Shown one piece after another: positions 53,701-61,756 of a DNA stretch of 64,000 bases; position 1 is the stretch's first letter; each line of letters begins with the position of its first letter. Both the position numbers and the translations under genes were made by a program. The stretch is taken from the NCBI RefSeq assembly GCF_947492965.1, contig NZ_CANLOZ010000004.1:62001-126000 (forward strand). The letters run 5' to 3'. Source of the stretch: an uncultured Aquimarina sp. Lineage in GTDB: Bacteria; Bacteroidota; Bacteroidia; Flavobacteriales; Flavobacteriaceae. The notes below the pieces were generated by a model. The model saw nothing but the letters and a program-made list of their open reading frames with translations, did no database searches and was not told the origin of the DNA.

Positions 53701-54681
53701 CAATCAGATACATCGATAGCAACGACAATTACTGTTTTGGAAGGAAATGTAGCTCCTGAGGCAAGTTTTGATACTTCTGTAACTACTGGAATAGCCCCAT
53801 TGATCGTAGCTATGGATGCATCAGCATCTTCAGATGCAAATGGAGATGCTTTAGAATATGTATGGGATTTTGGCGATGGTACTACGGGAAATGGTGAAAC
53901 TGTAAATCATACATATACTATAGAAGGAGTATATACAATTACATTGACGGTGAGTGATGGTTCTTTGTCAGATAGCGTAGCACAAACTATTACCATTACC
54001 CAACCATCATCTGGTAATGATTGTAGTTTTGGAGCACCAATGAGTACCGCATTACCAACCTTAGCTAATATTTCCTATGATAAAGTTTATGTGCTAGGTC
54101 AGAATGGTCCAGATTTGAGTAACGTAACCAATTTTACAGTCAATTGGGATTTACAAAATAATGGATTATGGCAACTTTCTATGAGCACAAATAATGGAAA
54201 TCCAGGATGGTGGATAGATTTGAAAGCTGCTATTACCAGCCAAACATTTGGGCAAGTGGGGCCTGATATTGTTTTGTCTGGAACTGGAATATCAAATTTT
54301 GATGGTGCTTATCTGGTAACCATGGATGGAGATAATTTTGTTCTGGTCTCTAAAAGTGGAGAATATACCATTTATTTTACGAATCAGAGCGACATTCCCG
54401 ACTGTCAAAATAAAGAAAATGATCCTTCATTGTCAGAACAATCTTTAAGTGTAACTGCTTTTCCAAATCCGGTAACAGATTATCTAATATTAGATAGTAA
54501 TTACAGTTTTAAAGATGCCTTCATTCGTGTGGTTGATATTAGTGGAAAAACAATATCATCTAGATATATTCAAGACAATATAAAAGAAATGAAACTTGAT
54601 ATGACTTCAGTTCAGTCAGGTATGTATTTTATTCAGATTCAAGTAGACAGAAAAACAATAATTAAACAGATTGCCAAATAA
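47731..54681 (+). CDS. Cellulose-targeted di-heme cytochrome/beta-propeller protein, T9SS-secreted
   Basis: The protein has 2316 residues. Order: membrane/signal helix (TLFYTIGVLILSGLVALSSF, about 21-40); LVIVD-like repeats (about 55-360, GVWDISNPTAPKRV, LVGFDISDPTNVKRG); an Ig-like Big_5-type domain (368-472); a PKD-like domain (477-567); a YVTN-type beta-propeller (about 570-905); a di-heme cytochrome domain of the MauG/cytochrome c peroxidase kind with CASCH (951-955) and CMSCH (1083-1087) and DVPTLKDVWATAPYLHDGSA; an Ig-like domain; a ThuA/amidotransferase-like domain (about 1279-1470); two Ig-like domains; CBM3 (about 1679-1828, KIKYWFTPEHDIPMNF); three PKD domains; a Cys-bracketed module (2098-2225); T9SS sorting domain. 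It carries no glycoside hydrolase. Placement between cellulases suggests a redox role at the cellulose surface. The start before the helix is not certain. Confidence 0.88.
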   Translation: MGPTPKNKCGWLAYFKNVRKTLFYTIGVLILSGLVALSSFNMMYDGTAGPEMTTQTWPAGTFLANFPEGDRINTYHRNYLMINGQAGTGVWDISNPTAPKRVQFSDAANNGHRWWKLDGDLFYREYSVPEVEGTGYKYLDLSDMLDRKPVTSSDILYTVQDGQSNYDNLETFPHTINGSRVFDMRSGVQVDDIPVSVSLPDVVVRVGNYVFYAPQTGDISVFDFGNPDDIKFLGSFGGDIPHEQYSTGIQLWRNYLVFMSGNQGPDALVGFDISDPTNVKRGFSLHSDQITLGRYMIFQDEYGFSGRFDRGVKFNFETMEIEQEFIPPSSDETLQFIDNQWMPIGHILVASGDDKTSIFAHQDGLDTKAPSVGHHFPVAGAINQPITTTIGFVINETLNDLTLNDQTIQVSPLGGQPIKGDITTTSYQVINYAPKEKLLPNTTYEVKFVEDGIKDAVGNGMEEYTFYFTTGGDSSNQSPEVTNIELNIPSPIIVGTNLEFTVNATDPDGNSLNYRWDFGDGSPKTDWIGNTTNHIFTEAGNYTVQVQVSDNNGGFAVASQSIVVTNNIAGSGPKQSSPIIVDEDNRIVWSVNPDNNSVTLINADNFSIIDEVTVGEDPVNIALDTNDNAWITCRDSDELYILNNQGILIKKIALDRGSRPYGIVFTPDGTRGFVSAFGSGELIEVSAATNTLTSSIAIGNTPRALAITGDGEKLLVTRFISPDQEGQIWEVDLSTFTLRNTIGLALDDFTVDNGNEGRGLPNYIAGISIHPDNNTAWSVAKKDNTLRGLARDGKTLTFDNVVRTAISPLNLTTGTEILQNRLDIDNHGQPSSALFSPTGNYLFITMQGNNRIVVIDPKTGLELNKKDVGKAPQGMVFDQATNRLFVKNFMDRTVTVFDADQMVTQGTTLLEEIATIHTVTQELLSAEVLKGKQIFYDAADIRMGTDGYVSCASCHIDGTQDGRIWDFTDRGEGLRNTISLVGRAGTGHGRVHWSANFDEIQDFENDIRFHFKGQGFIDNATFNEGTTALTLGSPKAGKSPDLDALAAYIESLNQFDPSPYRNQDGSLTADAVAGKSIFADLQCMSCHGGDNFTDSPSGKLHDVGTIIATSGNRLEKSLLGIDVPTLKDVWATAPYLHDGSAPTIRDVLTTYNPNDAHGAVSTLSASEIDQLEAYIKQIDGSESAIAGTQLLEISSPVDGAQIDTSDAVRLAVNTNITDVSKIEYYIDDDLIGSVATSPYEMDWNPVIWKTYRITAKVFYNAGKTASITPEIEVNYKNTIKVMFVVGDKDNLSNEDQRIKSRLEQKLGFAITLFSDEEATSPQSANPFDLVLISSSVDPRELGNDLEGARVPLMTWNPFMYGKLRMTSGPLNSGFGITSEGFSKVTIADTDHPMAAGADTQTALYGITQSLPFGNPSDEAIIVAKAGTQPILFGYEASISIPSRRTAFPLRDQFMHLLTEQGLKMFDAAVIWTLHGGDATTPIGPLPDIFFTSPVDGQMVNAPITINFETEGWELPSQQYKLRFKIDGQDRGLIDAEGPHADGTALSEGPHELTLQMERSDNSVTDLGETITVIVTKDQLPQDPTVMIQSPSNGGLVGPDFEIEFTTFLWDIAPNGQHIKYFIDNVEQGSVYTVAPIAVSNLTEGEHAIKLVRAAADGEIVGDPTEITITVDERFGDLPDTDFSVEYRDNSSGVATVELKPVFQIVNESNQSVSLDDFKIKYWFTPEHDIPMNFNIDYSQPTGVNGTFGVQDGEHYVEVGFSSSSGNINANGKSGQIQTRLHHAGFQTHNQSNDFSYDGSKTSLKPHVLVTLYYQGVLVWGLEPVSGDNTNRSPNAVITNNVSSGEAPLAISFDASNSNDPDGDVLTYSWDFGNGDTALGVTTSYTYQQVGTYQVVLTVDDGNGKTDTDTQTIEVRNTLPGLEANFTATPVSGDVPLLVSFDASSSVFPSGASIDYLWDFGDGTTSNLETPSHTYTLAGSYAATLTISDGVQSDTSIATTITVLEGNVAPEASFDTSVTTGIAPLIVAMDASASSDANGDALEYVWDFGDGTTGNGETVNHTYTIEGVYTITLTVSDGSLSDSVAQTITITQPSSGNDCSFGAPMSTALPTLANISYDKVYVLGQNGPDLSNVTNFTVNWDLQNNGLWQLSMSTNNGNPGWWIDLKAAITSQTFGQVGPDIVLSGTGISNFDGAYLVTMDGDNFVLVSKSGEYTIYFTNQSDIPDCQNKENDPSLSEQSLSVTAFPNPVTDYLILDSNYSFKDAFIRVVDISGKTISSRYIQDNIKEMKLDMTSVQSGMYFIQIQVDRKTIIKQIAK

Positions 54682-54687
54682 ATGTGA

Positions 54688-54727
54688 AACTGTTGGGTGT
54701 CAAATTCTTCATAGGCATCCAACAGTT
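54688..54727 (+). terminator. Hairpin after the cytochrome gene
   Basis: AACTGTTGGGTG (54688-54699) pairs with CATCCAACAGTT (54716-54727), 12 bp with one G-T pair, 7 bases after the stop codon. No T tract follows, so it may protect the 3' end rather than terminate. Confidence 0.5.
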
Positions 54728-54884
54728 ATCTAAAACATCAAATTAAAAAAGTAAAAAGTGATCGTTGATCCAGGACTAAAAAGGGGAATGTCTTGTGATT
54801 AAGTGATGCTGTGTTGATAGTTGGAGTACAAAAGATACAATTCAAAAAACAACAAATTTAAAAACTCAACTAATCTATTTTAAG

Positions 54885-57800
54885 ATGAAAACTAACATTA
54901 GCACAATAACATTTCTATGCTTACTATTTTTTGGTATGGAATCGTTTTCGCAAAGAATGCCATCATCAGACTTTGTCTACACGGATGGTGAGAAATTTAT
55001 GCTAGACGGAAGACCCTATTATTTTTCTGGGGCCAATGTATATGACTTTTTTACTTATGGTTCTTCTAGCGGTGATATCGAAACGCAATTTATGGACAAA
55101 GATCGCATTGATGAACATATGCGAAGGTTATATGAAAATGGAGTGAGAGTAGTACGACTATGGGGTTTTAGCCACGAGGATTGGCATGGATTCGAACCTC
55201 AAAAAGGAGTCTACAGTGAAGGACAATTTTCACTATTTGATTATGTGATCAAATCTGCAGAAGCAAATGGTATTAAACTGATCGTGGCTTTAGAAAATTA
55301 CTGGAATGATTACGGAGGCATCAAAGATCGACTCAAATGGGAAGGTATCGAGGTAGAAGGAGCTGGAACGCATGATCAAGGACAGTTCTTTACAAATGCT
55401 TCTGCTATTCAGGGATATAAAGATTATGTAGAATATTTTCTTACTCGTGTTAATCACTATGACGGTGTAGAATATAGAAATGATCCTACAATTCTCGCTT
55501 GGGAGTTAATGAATGAGCCAAGGTATCAAGGATTTGGAGATGATGTAACTTCTGATGTATTAAGAGCTTGGGTAGATGATATGGGAGCTTTTATCAAAGC
55601 AATTGATTCCAATCACTTATTGAGTACTGGTTTAGAAGCACATGGAACGCGTTATGGGTTTGGTGGAGATGAAGGAAATGATTTTATCAAAATTCATCAA
55701 TCGCCTTATATAGATTTTGCTTCTGCACATCCCTATATTCGTGAGAGTTGGTCCAATTTCACATTAGAAGAAACCTTAAAACTAGTCTGTGATTGGGCTG
55801 ATGAATCACATCAAATTCTAAAGAAACCTTTATACATAGGAGAATTTAATGTTGAAATTCAAGAGCGATACGAATGGTGGGAAGAAATGTATGGATTCAT
55901 CGAACAAAAAAAGATTGGCGCTAGTGCGTTTTGGTGGTTTCCAGATAACAATACACCAAGGGATAAATTCGGAGTTTTTGAAGGAGATGTAGAAGTGGCT
56001 ATATATAAAGAGCATTCCCTAAAAATGGAAGCAATGTCTGGAGGAGAAGCTATCTATTTGTCATTAATGTCTCCAAAATCTGGTGATAAATACGTTTCAG
56101 GAAGTACGGTTCATATAGAAGCAAACTTATTAAATGAAAGTAATAATGTTCTTAAGGTAGAATTTTTTAGTAATGGAGAATTAGTAGGTGAAGATACAAC
56201 AGCACCTTATGAATTAGATGTAACTGGCTTGCCAGATGGAAATTATCAAATTACATCTGTAGCGACAGGAATCAATGGTGTAACCAAAACATCAACTCCA
56301 AGAAACATTCAAATTGGTGGAGATGGCATTCTAACATTGGAGTATAAGGATGCTTCAGAAGGAGCAGTTACCAATATTATCAAACCACATTTTAGAATTT
56401 TTAATAATTCTTCGGAAGATGTTGCATACGCTGATCTAAGTATTCGCTATTGGTTTGAAACAGAAACGGATTTACCGCTGAATTTCTTTGTGGATTATGC
56501 AATGATCGGTAGTAATAATGTAAAGGGACAAATCGTAAATACCGAAGGGAATAATCATTATTTGGAGATTACTTTTGATCCAGCAGCAGGTATGCTTGGA
56601 AGAAGTGATGGTTCTGGTAGAATGGAACCCAAAATAGCCAATAGTAATTGGTCGGATACGGATCAATCTAATGATTACTCTTACGATGGTACCAAAAAAG
56701 AGTTTGCGCCTTGGGATCAAGTAGCATTATATCTCAATGGAAAGTTAGTAAGTGGTATCGAACCAGGCGGAAGTAATGCTCCCTTAGCAAGAGTAACTGC
56801 AACACCAGTTTCAGGCTTTGCACCATTGTTAGTAGATTTTGATGCTTCAGCTTCTAGTGATCCTAATGGTGACACACTATCGTATGCTTGGGATTTTGGA
56901 AATGGAGATACCGCAGTTGGAGTGACTACATCTTATGAATTTACACAAATAGGAGATCAATTAGTAACACTTACCGTAACTGATCCTGATGGAAACACTA
57001 ATAGTACTACAATAACAATAGAAGTACTAGATGCTAATCAAGCTCCGATAGCTCAATTTACATCAGATGTTGATCTTGGAATTGCCCCATTATTGGTAAG
57101 CTTTGATGCGTCTGGGTCTTCCGATCCTGATAATGATGTATTAACGTATTCATGGGATTTTGGAAATGGTGATACAGCTACTGGAATTACTACCGATTAT
57201 GAATTTATAAATCCAGGAGTCTATGAAGTCAAGCTTACAGTAAGTGATGGGAAATTAGAGGATATGATTACTAAATCAATAACCGTTTCCGATGGAAGCC
57301 TTATTGTTGACTTTACAGCAGATAATCAATCAGGGATTACTCCTTTGGTTGTAAATTTTGATGCATCAGCATCTTCTGACCCATTAGGAAATTCACTTTC
57401 GTACACTTGGGATTTTGGAGACGGTACTACCGGAAATGGAGTTAGTATTGCGCATACATTTGATAGCATTGGAACATATCTAGTTTCATTAACGATCGAT
57501 AATGGTGTTGGACAAACAGCTACAAAATCACTAGAAATTTCTGTTACCGATACACCTAGTGGTGATTTAGTACTAGAATATATTGATGGAGGGCGAGGAA
57601 ATGCAACGGATAATATGATCAATCCACATCTCAGAATAGTAAATAATGGAGGCCAATCGGTATCTTTTGAAGAGCTAAGCATTAGATATTGGTTTACTTC
57701 AGAAGATAATAATGATCTTAATTTTTGGTGTGATTGGGCACAACTAGGAACTAATCTTGTGAATGGTACTTTTGGTCAGGATAGAGGTATGGATTATTTA

Positions 57801-58280
57801 GAAATTACTTTTGATATCGGTGCTGGAGTATTAGATCCTTCTCAAAATTCCGGACCTATTCAAACTCGTTTTGCCAAAGCAAACTGGAGTGCCTTTAATG
57901 AATCAGATGATTATTCATATCAATCTGCTGGAATAGCGTACGAATCAAATCAAAATATAACCCTATATAGCAATAATAACTTGGTTTGGGGTGTAGAACC
58001 ATCCTCTTCTTTGGTGGCATCAAGAATTTTTGATGAGATTAAGGTGTTTCCAAATCCAACAAAGGATTTTGTCAACCTTTCAGGTATTGAATCTCTAAAA
58101 AATCCAGAATATAAGCTGACTGATTTTGTTGGAAACGTCATCAAAACAGAAAAACTAAAAGAGCAACAAAAGCAAGTGTCTATCTCATTTCAAGGATTGC
58201 ATCAAGGAATTTATGTTCTTGAAATAAAAGATACAGAAAGCAATCAAACCATTCTAAAGAAAATTTTTGTAAACAGATAA
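54885..58280 (+). CDS. GH5 mannanase-like enzyme with two CBM3 domains, T9SS-secreted
   Basis: The protein has 1131 residues. Order: signal peptide (TFLCLLFFGMESFSQ, 1-23); GH5 domain (about 26-385) opening with FMLDGRPYYFSGANVYDFF, acid/base Glu211 in WELMNEPRYQG and nucleophile Glu320 in PLYIGEFNVEI; an Ig-like domain (about 391-480); CBM3 (about 484-632); three PKD domains (633-890); a second CBM3 (about 893-1040, LSIRYWFTSEDNNDLNFW); T9SS sorting domain (about 1050-1131). The opening motif and the WELMNEPR form resemble GH5_7-type beta-mannanases, so mannan or glucomannan associated with cellulose is a likely substrate; an endoglucanase is not excluded. Confidence 0.9.
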   Translation: MKTNISTITFLCLLFFGMESFSQRMPSSDFVYTDGEKFMLDGRPYYFSGANVYDFFTYGSSSGDIETQFMDKDRIDEHMRRLYENGVRVVRLWGFSHEDWHGFEPQKGVYSEGQFSLFDYVIKSAEANGIKLIVALENYWNDYGGIKDRLKWEGIEVEGAGTHDQGQFFTNASAIQGYKDYVEYFLTRVNHYDGVEYRNDPTILAWELMNEPRYQGFGDDVTSDVLRAWVDDMGAFIKAIDSNHLLSTGLEAHGTRYGFGGDEGNDFIKIHQSPYIDFASAHPYIRESWSNFTLEETLKLVCDWADESHQILKKPLYIGEFNVEIQERYEWWEEMYGFIEQKKIGASAFWWFPDNNTPRDKFGVFEGDVEVAIYKEHSLKMEAMSGGEAIYLSLMSPKSGDKYVSGSTVHIEANLLNESNNVLKVEFFSNGELVGEDTTAPYELDVTGLPDGNYQITSVATGINGVTKTSTPRNIQIGGDGILTLEYKDASEGAVTNIIKPHFRIFNNSSEDVAYADLSIRYWFETETDLPLNFFVDYAMIGSNNVKGQIVNTEGNNHYLEITFDPAAGMLGRSDGSGRMEPKIANSNWSDTDQSNDYSYDGTKKEFAPWDQVALYLNGKLVSGIEPGGSNAPLARVTATPVSGFAPLLVDFDASASSDPNGDTLSYAWDFGNGDTAVGVTTSYEFTQIGDQLVTLTVTDPDGNTNSTTITIEVLDANQAPIAQFTSDVDLGIAPLLVSFDASGSSDPDNDVLTYSWDFGNGDTATGITTDYEFINPGVYEVKLTVSDGKLEDMITKSITVSDGSLIVDFTADNQSGITPLVVNFDASASSDPLGNSLSYTWDFGDGTTGNGVSIAHTFDSIGTYLVSLTIDNGVGQTATKSLEISVTDTPSGDLVLEYIDGGRGNATDNMINPHLRIVNNGGQSVSFEELSIRYWFTSEDNNDLNFWCDWAQLGTNLVNGTFGQDRGMDYLEITFDIGAGVLDPSQNSGPIQTRFAKANWSAFNESDDYSYQSAGIAYESNQNITLYSNNNLVWGVEPSSSLVASRIFDEIKVFPNPTKDFVNLSGIESLKNPEYKLTDFVGNVIKTEKLKEQQKQVSISFQGLHQGIYVLEIKDTESNQTILKKIFVNR

Positions 58281-58290
58281 CTCAGATATC

Positions 58291-58379
58291 AGGTATTTCA
58301 GGAAAAATTATGAAGAATAGGAACAATTAAAAGCTTCCTAAGATTGTCTTCTCTTGTCATAATTTTTTCTGGAATACTT
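58291..58379. repeat. Long inverted repeat between the GH5 and beta-helix genes
   Basis: A 23-base arm (58291-58313) pairs with 58357-58379 with only three changes, all still able to pair as G-U. The inner 43 bases contain a weaker second hairpin. There is no T tract at either end. It would form a stable stem in the transcript between the two genes and may be a processing or stability element. Confidence 0.6.
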
Positions 58380-58475
58380 AACGAATTCTTCAATAAACAA
58401 TACGATTACTAAAACTATAACGTCGGAAAGCTATAGTAGAACTAACTTTCGGGCAACTAAACTCAACTAACAGTC

Positions 58476-61400
58476 ATGAAAAATTTTAAAACTCTCTTAA
58501 GGAGGTATGTTTTGGTGTTTTTAATCGCCATCGTATCTTCTGTAAATGCTAAAAACATTTACGTATCGAAAAACGGGAATGATTCTAATCCCGGAACACA
58601 AGCCAAACCTTACAAAACTATTTCAAAAGCATCTTCAGTTGCGCAACCAGGCGATGTTATTGTTATTGGAGGAGGTACCTATGAAGAAGTCATTAGACCA
58701 GCTAGGTCGGGGCAAGCTGGTCAACCGATTACATATACTTCAAAACAAGGAGAAAAGGTGATCATCAGTGCGATGCAGGCGCTTAGCGGTTGGCAAAAAG
58801 ACAATGGAGCTATTTACAAAACCAAAATAAATTGGGATTTAGGACAAGAAAACTTTGTTTTAAATGGAAATACAGCGATGGATTTAGCTAGATGGCCTAA
58901 TAATACAGATGGAGATCCTTTTACATTAAATTCTCGTAGAAATGATGGAGGTAGTGGAAGCAATGTCGTTAACGGAGCTTTTTTAACCTCTTCACAAATA
59001 CCTAATATTAATTGGTCAGGAGGATCCGTTTTCTTTTATGGTGATAAACCTGGATCAGGGTGGATTGCCTGGAAAGCATTTATTAATAGTAGTTCTTCAG
59101 GAAGGGTGAATTTTACACTTGATAAAAATCCTGCATGGATTAGAACGTTTCATGCTCCAGCTGATAAAGGAGATTTTTATTTAGAAGGAGTAAAAGGGGC
59201 TCTAGATTATCAAAATGAATGGTGGTTTAATAAGCAAACAAAGGAACTATTTGTGCAAATGCCAGGTGGGCAGGCACCAGTTAATGGGGTTGTGCAAATG
59301 AGAAGAAGAACAACAACTGTAGATCTAAGTGGAAGAAGTTTTATTCATATCAGAAACCTCGCTGTTTTTGGAGGATCGATTAATATGCCTAGAAATTCAA
59401 ACAATAATGTGATTTATGGTGTTTCTTCTTTCTATGGGAATCATACACAAGGAGTTCAAAAAGGTTTTTCCGCCAATAAACAAAGCGTTTTAATGGAAGG
59501 GAATAATAATACTATAGAGCGTTGTGAGATAGCTTTTGGAGCTGCTAATGGTATCAAAGTAAGTGGAGATAAAAATAGAATCCTTAATTCTAGAATTCAT
59601 GATTTTAATTATATCGGATCTTATGATGCGCCTATAAATGCTAGAGGTGGAAAAAATACACTTTTCAAAGGAAACACAATTTTTAGAGCCGGAAGAGATG
59701 GTATTCAATTCTTTAATAATAGAAGTGAGTTTGCTTATAACGATGTATACAGGTCAAACTTAATTAATGATGATTGTGCCTTGCTGTACACGGTAGGTGG
59801 ACCGCATTATGGAGAGATTCATCATAATTGGTTTCATGATAGTGAAGGTAGAGGAAAATTAAGAAAAGCTGCAGCCATATATTTGGATAATGATGCAGAA
59901 GCATTTTCGGTACATCATAATGTAGTATGGAATGTAGAGTGGACTGGAGTCCAGATTAATTGGAATGGTAAAGACATTGATATTTTTAATAATACTTTAG
60001 TTAAGACAGAAGGAGGAGCAATGGGAGCTTGGCATAAGCCAGGAACAGCATTTTCAAATGTAAAAGTTTGGAATAATATTGCCGATGTTAGAACTGAAGA
60101 TGACCCTTCTACACAGGAAGACGAAGGTACTTTTGAAAGAGATGCAGATAAACAAAATAATGTAATTACTAAATTAGGATATACGAACTACAACGGAAAT
60201 GATTTTACGTTAAGGTCAAACTCCCCAGCCGTAAATGCTGGTAGAAGAATATCAGGTATAACCGATGGTTTTGTAGGATCTGCACCAGATGCCGGGGCAT
60301 ATGAATATGGAGGAACAAAATGGGTTCCTGGAATCAACTGGAATGCAGATTTAGGTCCTACAGGAAATGGATGCTATGGACTACCAGGAGAAGATTGTAA
60401 TGTTAGTACTACTCCTGATGAGGTTACTTTTGTAAATCCAGCAACGACTATTCAACCACAAACTTCCTACGATTTTAAAGTGAATTATAGTGCTTCCACG
60501 AATAGAGAAATTGTGGTAGAATTTTGGTCATCAACTGGCTGGTTAGGTCAGCAGATGGTTACCGTGAATGCAGGAACAGGAACAGCAAATGTTACCGTTG
60601 ATTTAGCATCTGCACCAACTCCAGGTACTGGATATATCTACAAAGCACATATAAGACCAGTAGGAACTACTTGGCAAGAAGCTATCGATAGAGATCAGGT
60701 AGAAAATGTAACTGTTGCGAACCAAACATTTGCAGATAAGGTTTTCTTTAGCAATGCACCAACTACTATTGTACAAGCTACTTCATATTCATTTGATATT
60801 AATTATGAAGCTTCTACTACCAGAGATATCATCGTAGAGTTCTGGTCATCTACAGGTTGGATTGCACAACAAAATGAGCAAGTTGCCAAAGGTTCAGGTA
60901 CAAAAACAATTACTGTTAATCTACCTAGTTTACCTGCAGCAGGAAGCGGATATGTTTATAAAGTTCATATCAGGCCATTAAATTCATCTTGGCAAGATGC
61001 TATCGCTAGAGATCAGGTAAATAATGTTACGGTAAATGCTCGTTTTACTCAGTTAATTTCAAATGGTATTTATCATATAGAATCTCCTCAGAATAATGAA
61101 AGATTATTAGCTCGTGCCTTAGAAAGCCATAGTGCCAGAATGCATAAGCCAGCAAATTTTGATGATCAGAAATGGGATATTAAGCATGTGAGTGATAATT
61201 CATATACCATTAGAAACGTGGGGACTAATAGATATTTAGAAGTTCCTTATGCTCGTTGCGAAAATGGAACCAATGTGGCTACTTGGACCGATGATGTAGA
61301 TTCACATAAAAAATGGAAAATCGTTACGAATGGCAACGGTATTTATGGGATAAAACCAATGCATTGTTTATCGAGAGGTTTGGACAGAGCAGGAGGAGCA

Positions 61401-61721
61401 GTTGGAGCAAACGCTATTATCTGGAATTATAGTAGTACCAATGCAAATCAAAAGTGGAAGATTTTATCTGTTGGAAACAGACAGGATCCTACATCAGATG
61501 ATTCATTATTAGCAGTATATCCAAATCCATCCAAAGAATCGATTGCTATTTTAGGAGTTGAGGTTAATGATATTGTTACCATTTATGATATCACTGGAAA
61601 AACAATTAAGAAAGCGAAACTTACTTCTGTAGATGAATTGATATCAATTTCAGACATGGAATCTGGAGTTTATATCTTATCTGTCTTCGGAAAGAGTAAA
61701 ACACAATTTGTAAAAGAGTAA
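58476..61721 (+). CDS. Secreted parallel beta-helix protein with RICIN domain, T9SS-secreted
   Basis: The protein has 1081 residues. Order: signal peptide (about 1-26); a right-handed parallel beta-helix (about 27-625) opening with IYVSKNGNDSNPGTQAKPYK, with the DLARWPNNTDGDP element near residue 140 and many N/G-rich turns (FKGNTIFRAGRDGIQFFNN, VHHNVVWNVEWTGVQINWNG); two copies of a roughly 100-residue module (about 648-748 and 754-855) marked by VEFWSSTGW and the IRPxG-xxWQEAIDRDQV end; a RICIN-type beta-trefoil (about 859-1000, LDRAGGAVGANAIIWNY); T9SS sorting domain (about 1008-1081, VYPNPSKESIAI). The helix and RWPN element recall polysaccharide lyases and GH141-like enzymes, so a plant cell-wall side-chain polymer is the likely target; exact activity unknown. 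Confidence 0.85.
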   Translation: MKNFKTLLRRYVLVFLIAIVSSVNAKNIYVSKNGNDSNPGTQAKPYKTISKASSVAQPGDVIVIGGGTYEEVIRPARSGQAGQPITYTSKQGEKVIISAMQALSGWQKDNGAIYKTKINWDLGQENFVLNGNTAMDLARWPNNTDGDPFTLNSRRNDGGSGSNVVNGAFLTSSQIPNINWSGGSVFFYGDKPGSGWIAWKAFINSSSSGRVNFTLDKNPAWIRTFHAPADKGDFYLEGVKGALDYQNEWWFNKQTKELFVQMPGGQAPVNGVVQMRRRTTTVDLSGRSFIHIRNLAVFGGSINMPRNSNNNVIYGVSSFYGNHTQGVQKGFSANKQSVLMEGNNNTIERCEIAFGAANGIKVSGDKNRILNSRIHDFNYIGSYDAPINARGGKNTLFKGNTIFRAGRDGIQFFNNRSEFAYNDVYRSNLINDDCALLYTVGGPHYGEIHHNWFHDSEGRGKLRKAAAIYLDNDAEAFSVHHNVVWNVEWTGVQINWNGKDIDIFNNTLVKTEGGAMGAWHKPGTAFSNVKVWNNIADVRTEDDPSTQEDEGTFERDADKQNNVITKLGYTNYNGNDFTLRSNSPAVNAGRRISGITDGFVGSAPDAGAYEYGGTKWVPGINWNADLGPTGNGCYGLPGEDCNVSTTPDEVTFVNPATTIQPQTSYDFKVNYSASTNREIVVEFWSSTGWLGQQMVTVNAGTGTANVTVDLASAPTPGTGYIYKAHIRPVGTTWQEAIDRDQVENVTVANQTFADKVFFSNAPTTIVQATSYSFDINYEASTTRDIIVEFWSSTGWIAQQNEQVAKGSGTKTITVNLPSLPAAGSGYVYKVHIRPLNSSWQDAIARDQVNNVTVNARFTQLISNGIYHIESPQNNERLLARALESHSARMHKPANFDDQKWDIKHVSDNSYTIRNVGTNRYLEVPYARCENGTNVATWTDDVDSHKKWKIVTNGNGIYGIKPMHCLSRGLDRAGGAVGANAIIWNYSSTNANQKWKILSVGNRQDPTSDDSLLAVYPNPSKESIAILGVEVNDIVTIYDITGKTIKKAKLTSVDELISISDMESGVYILSVFGKSKTQFVKE

Positions 61722-61756
61722 ATCAGCTAATTAGATTAATTTATAATAATCAAACC

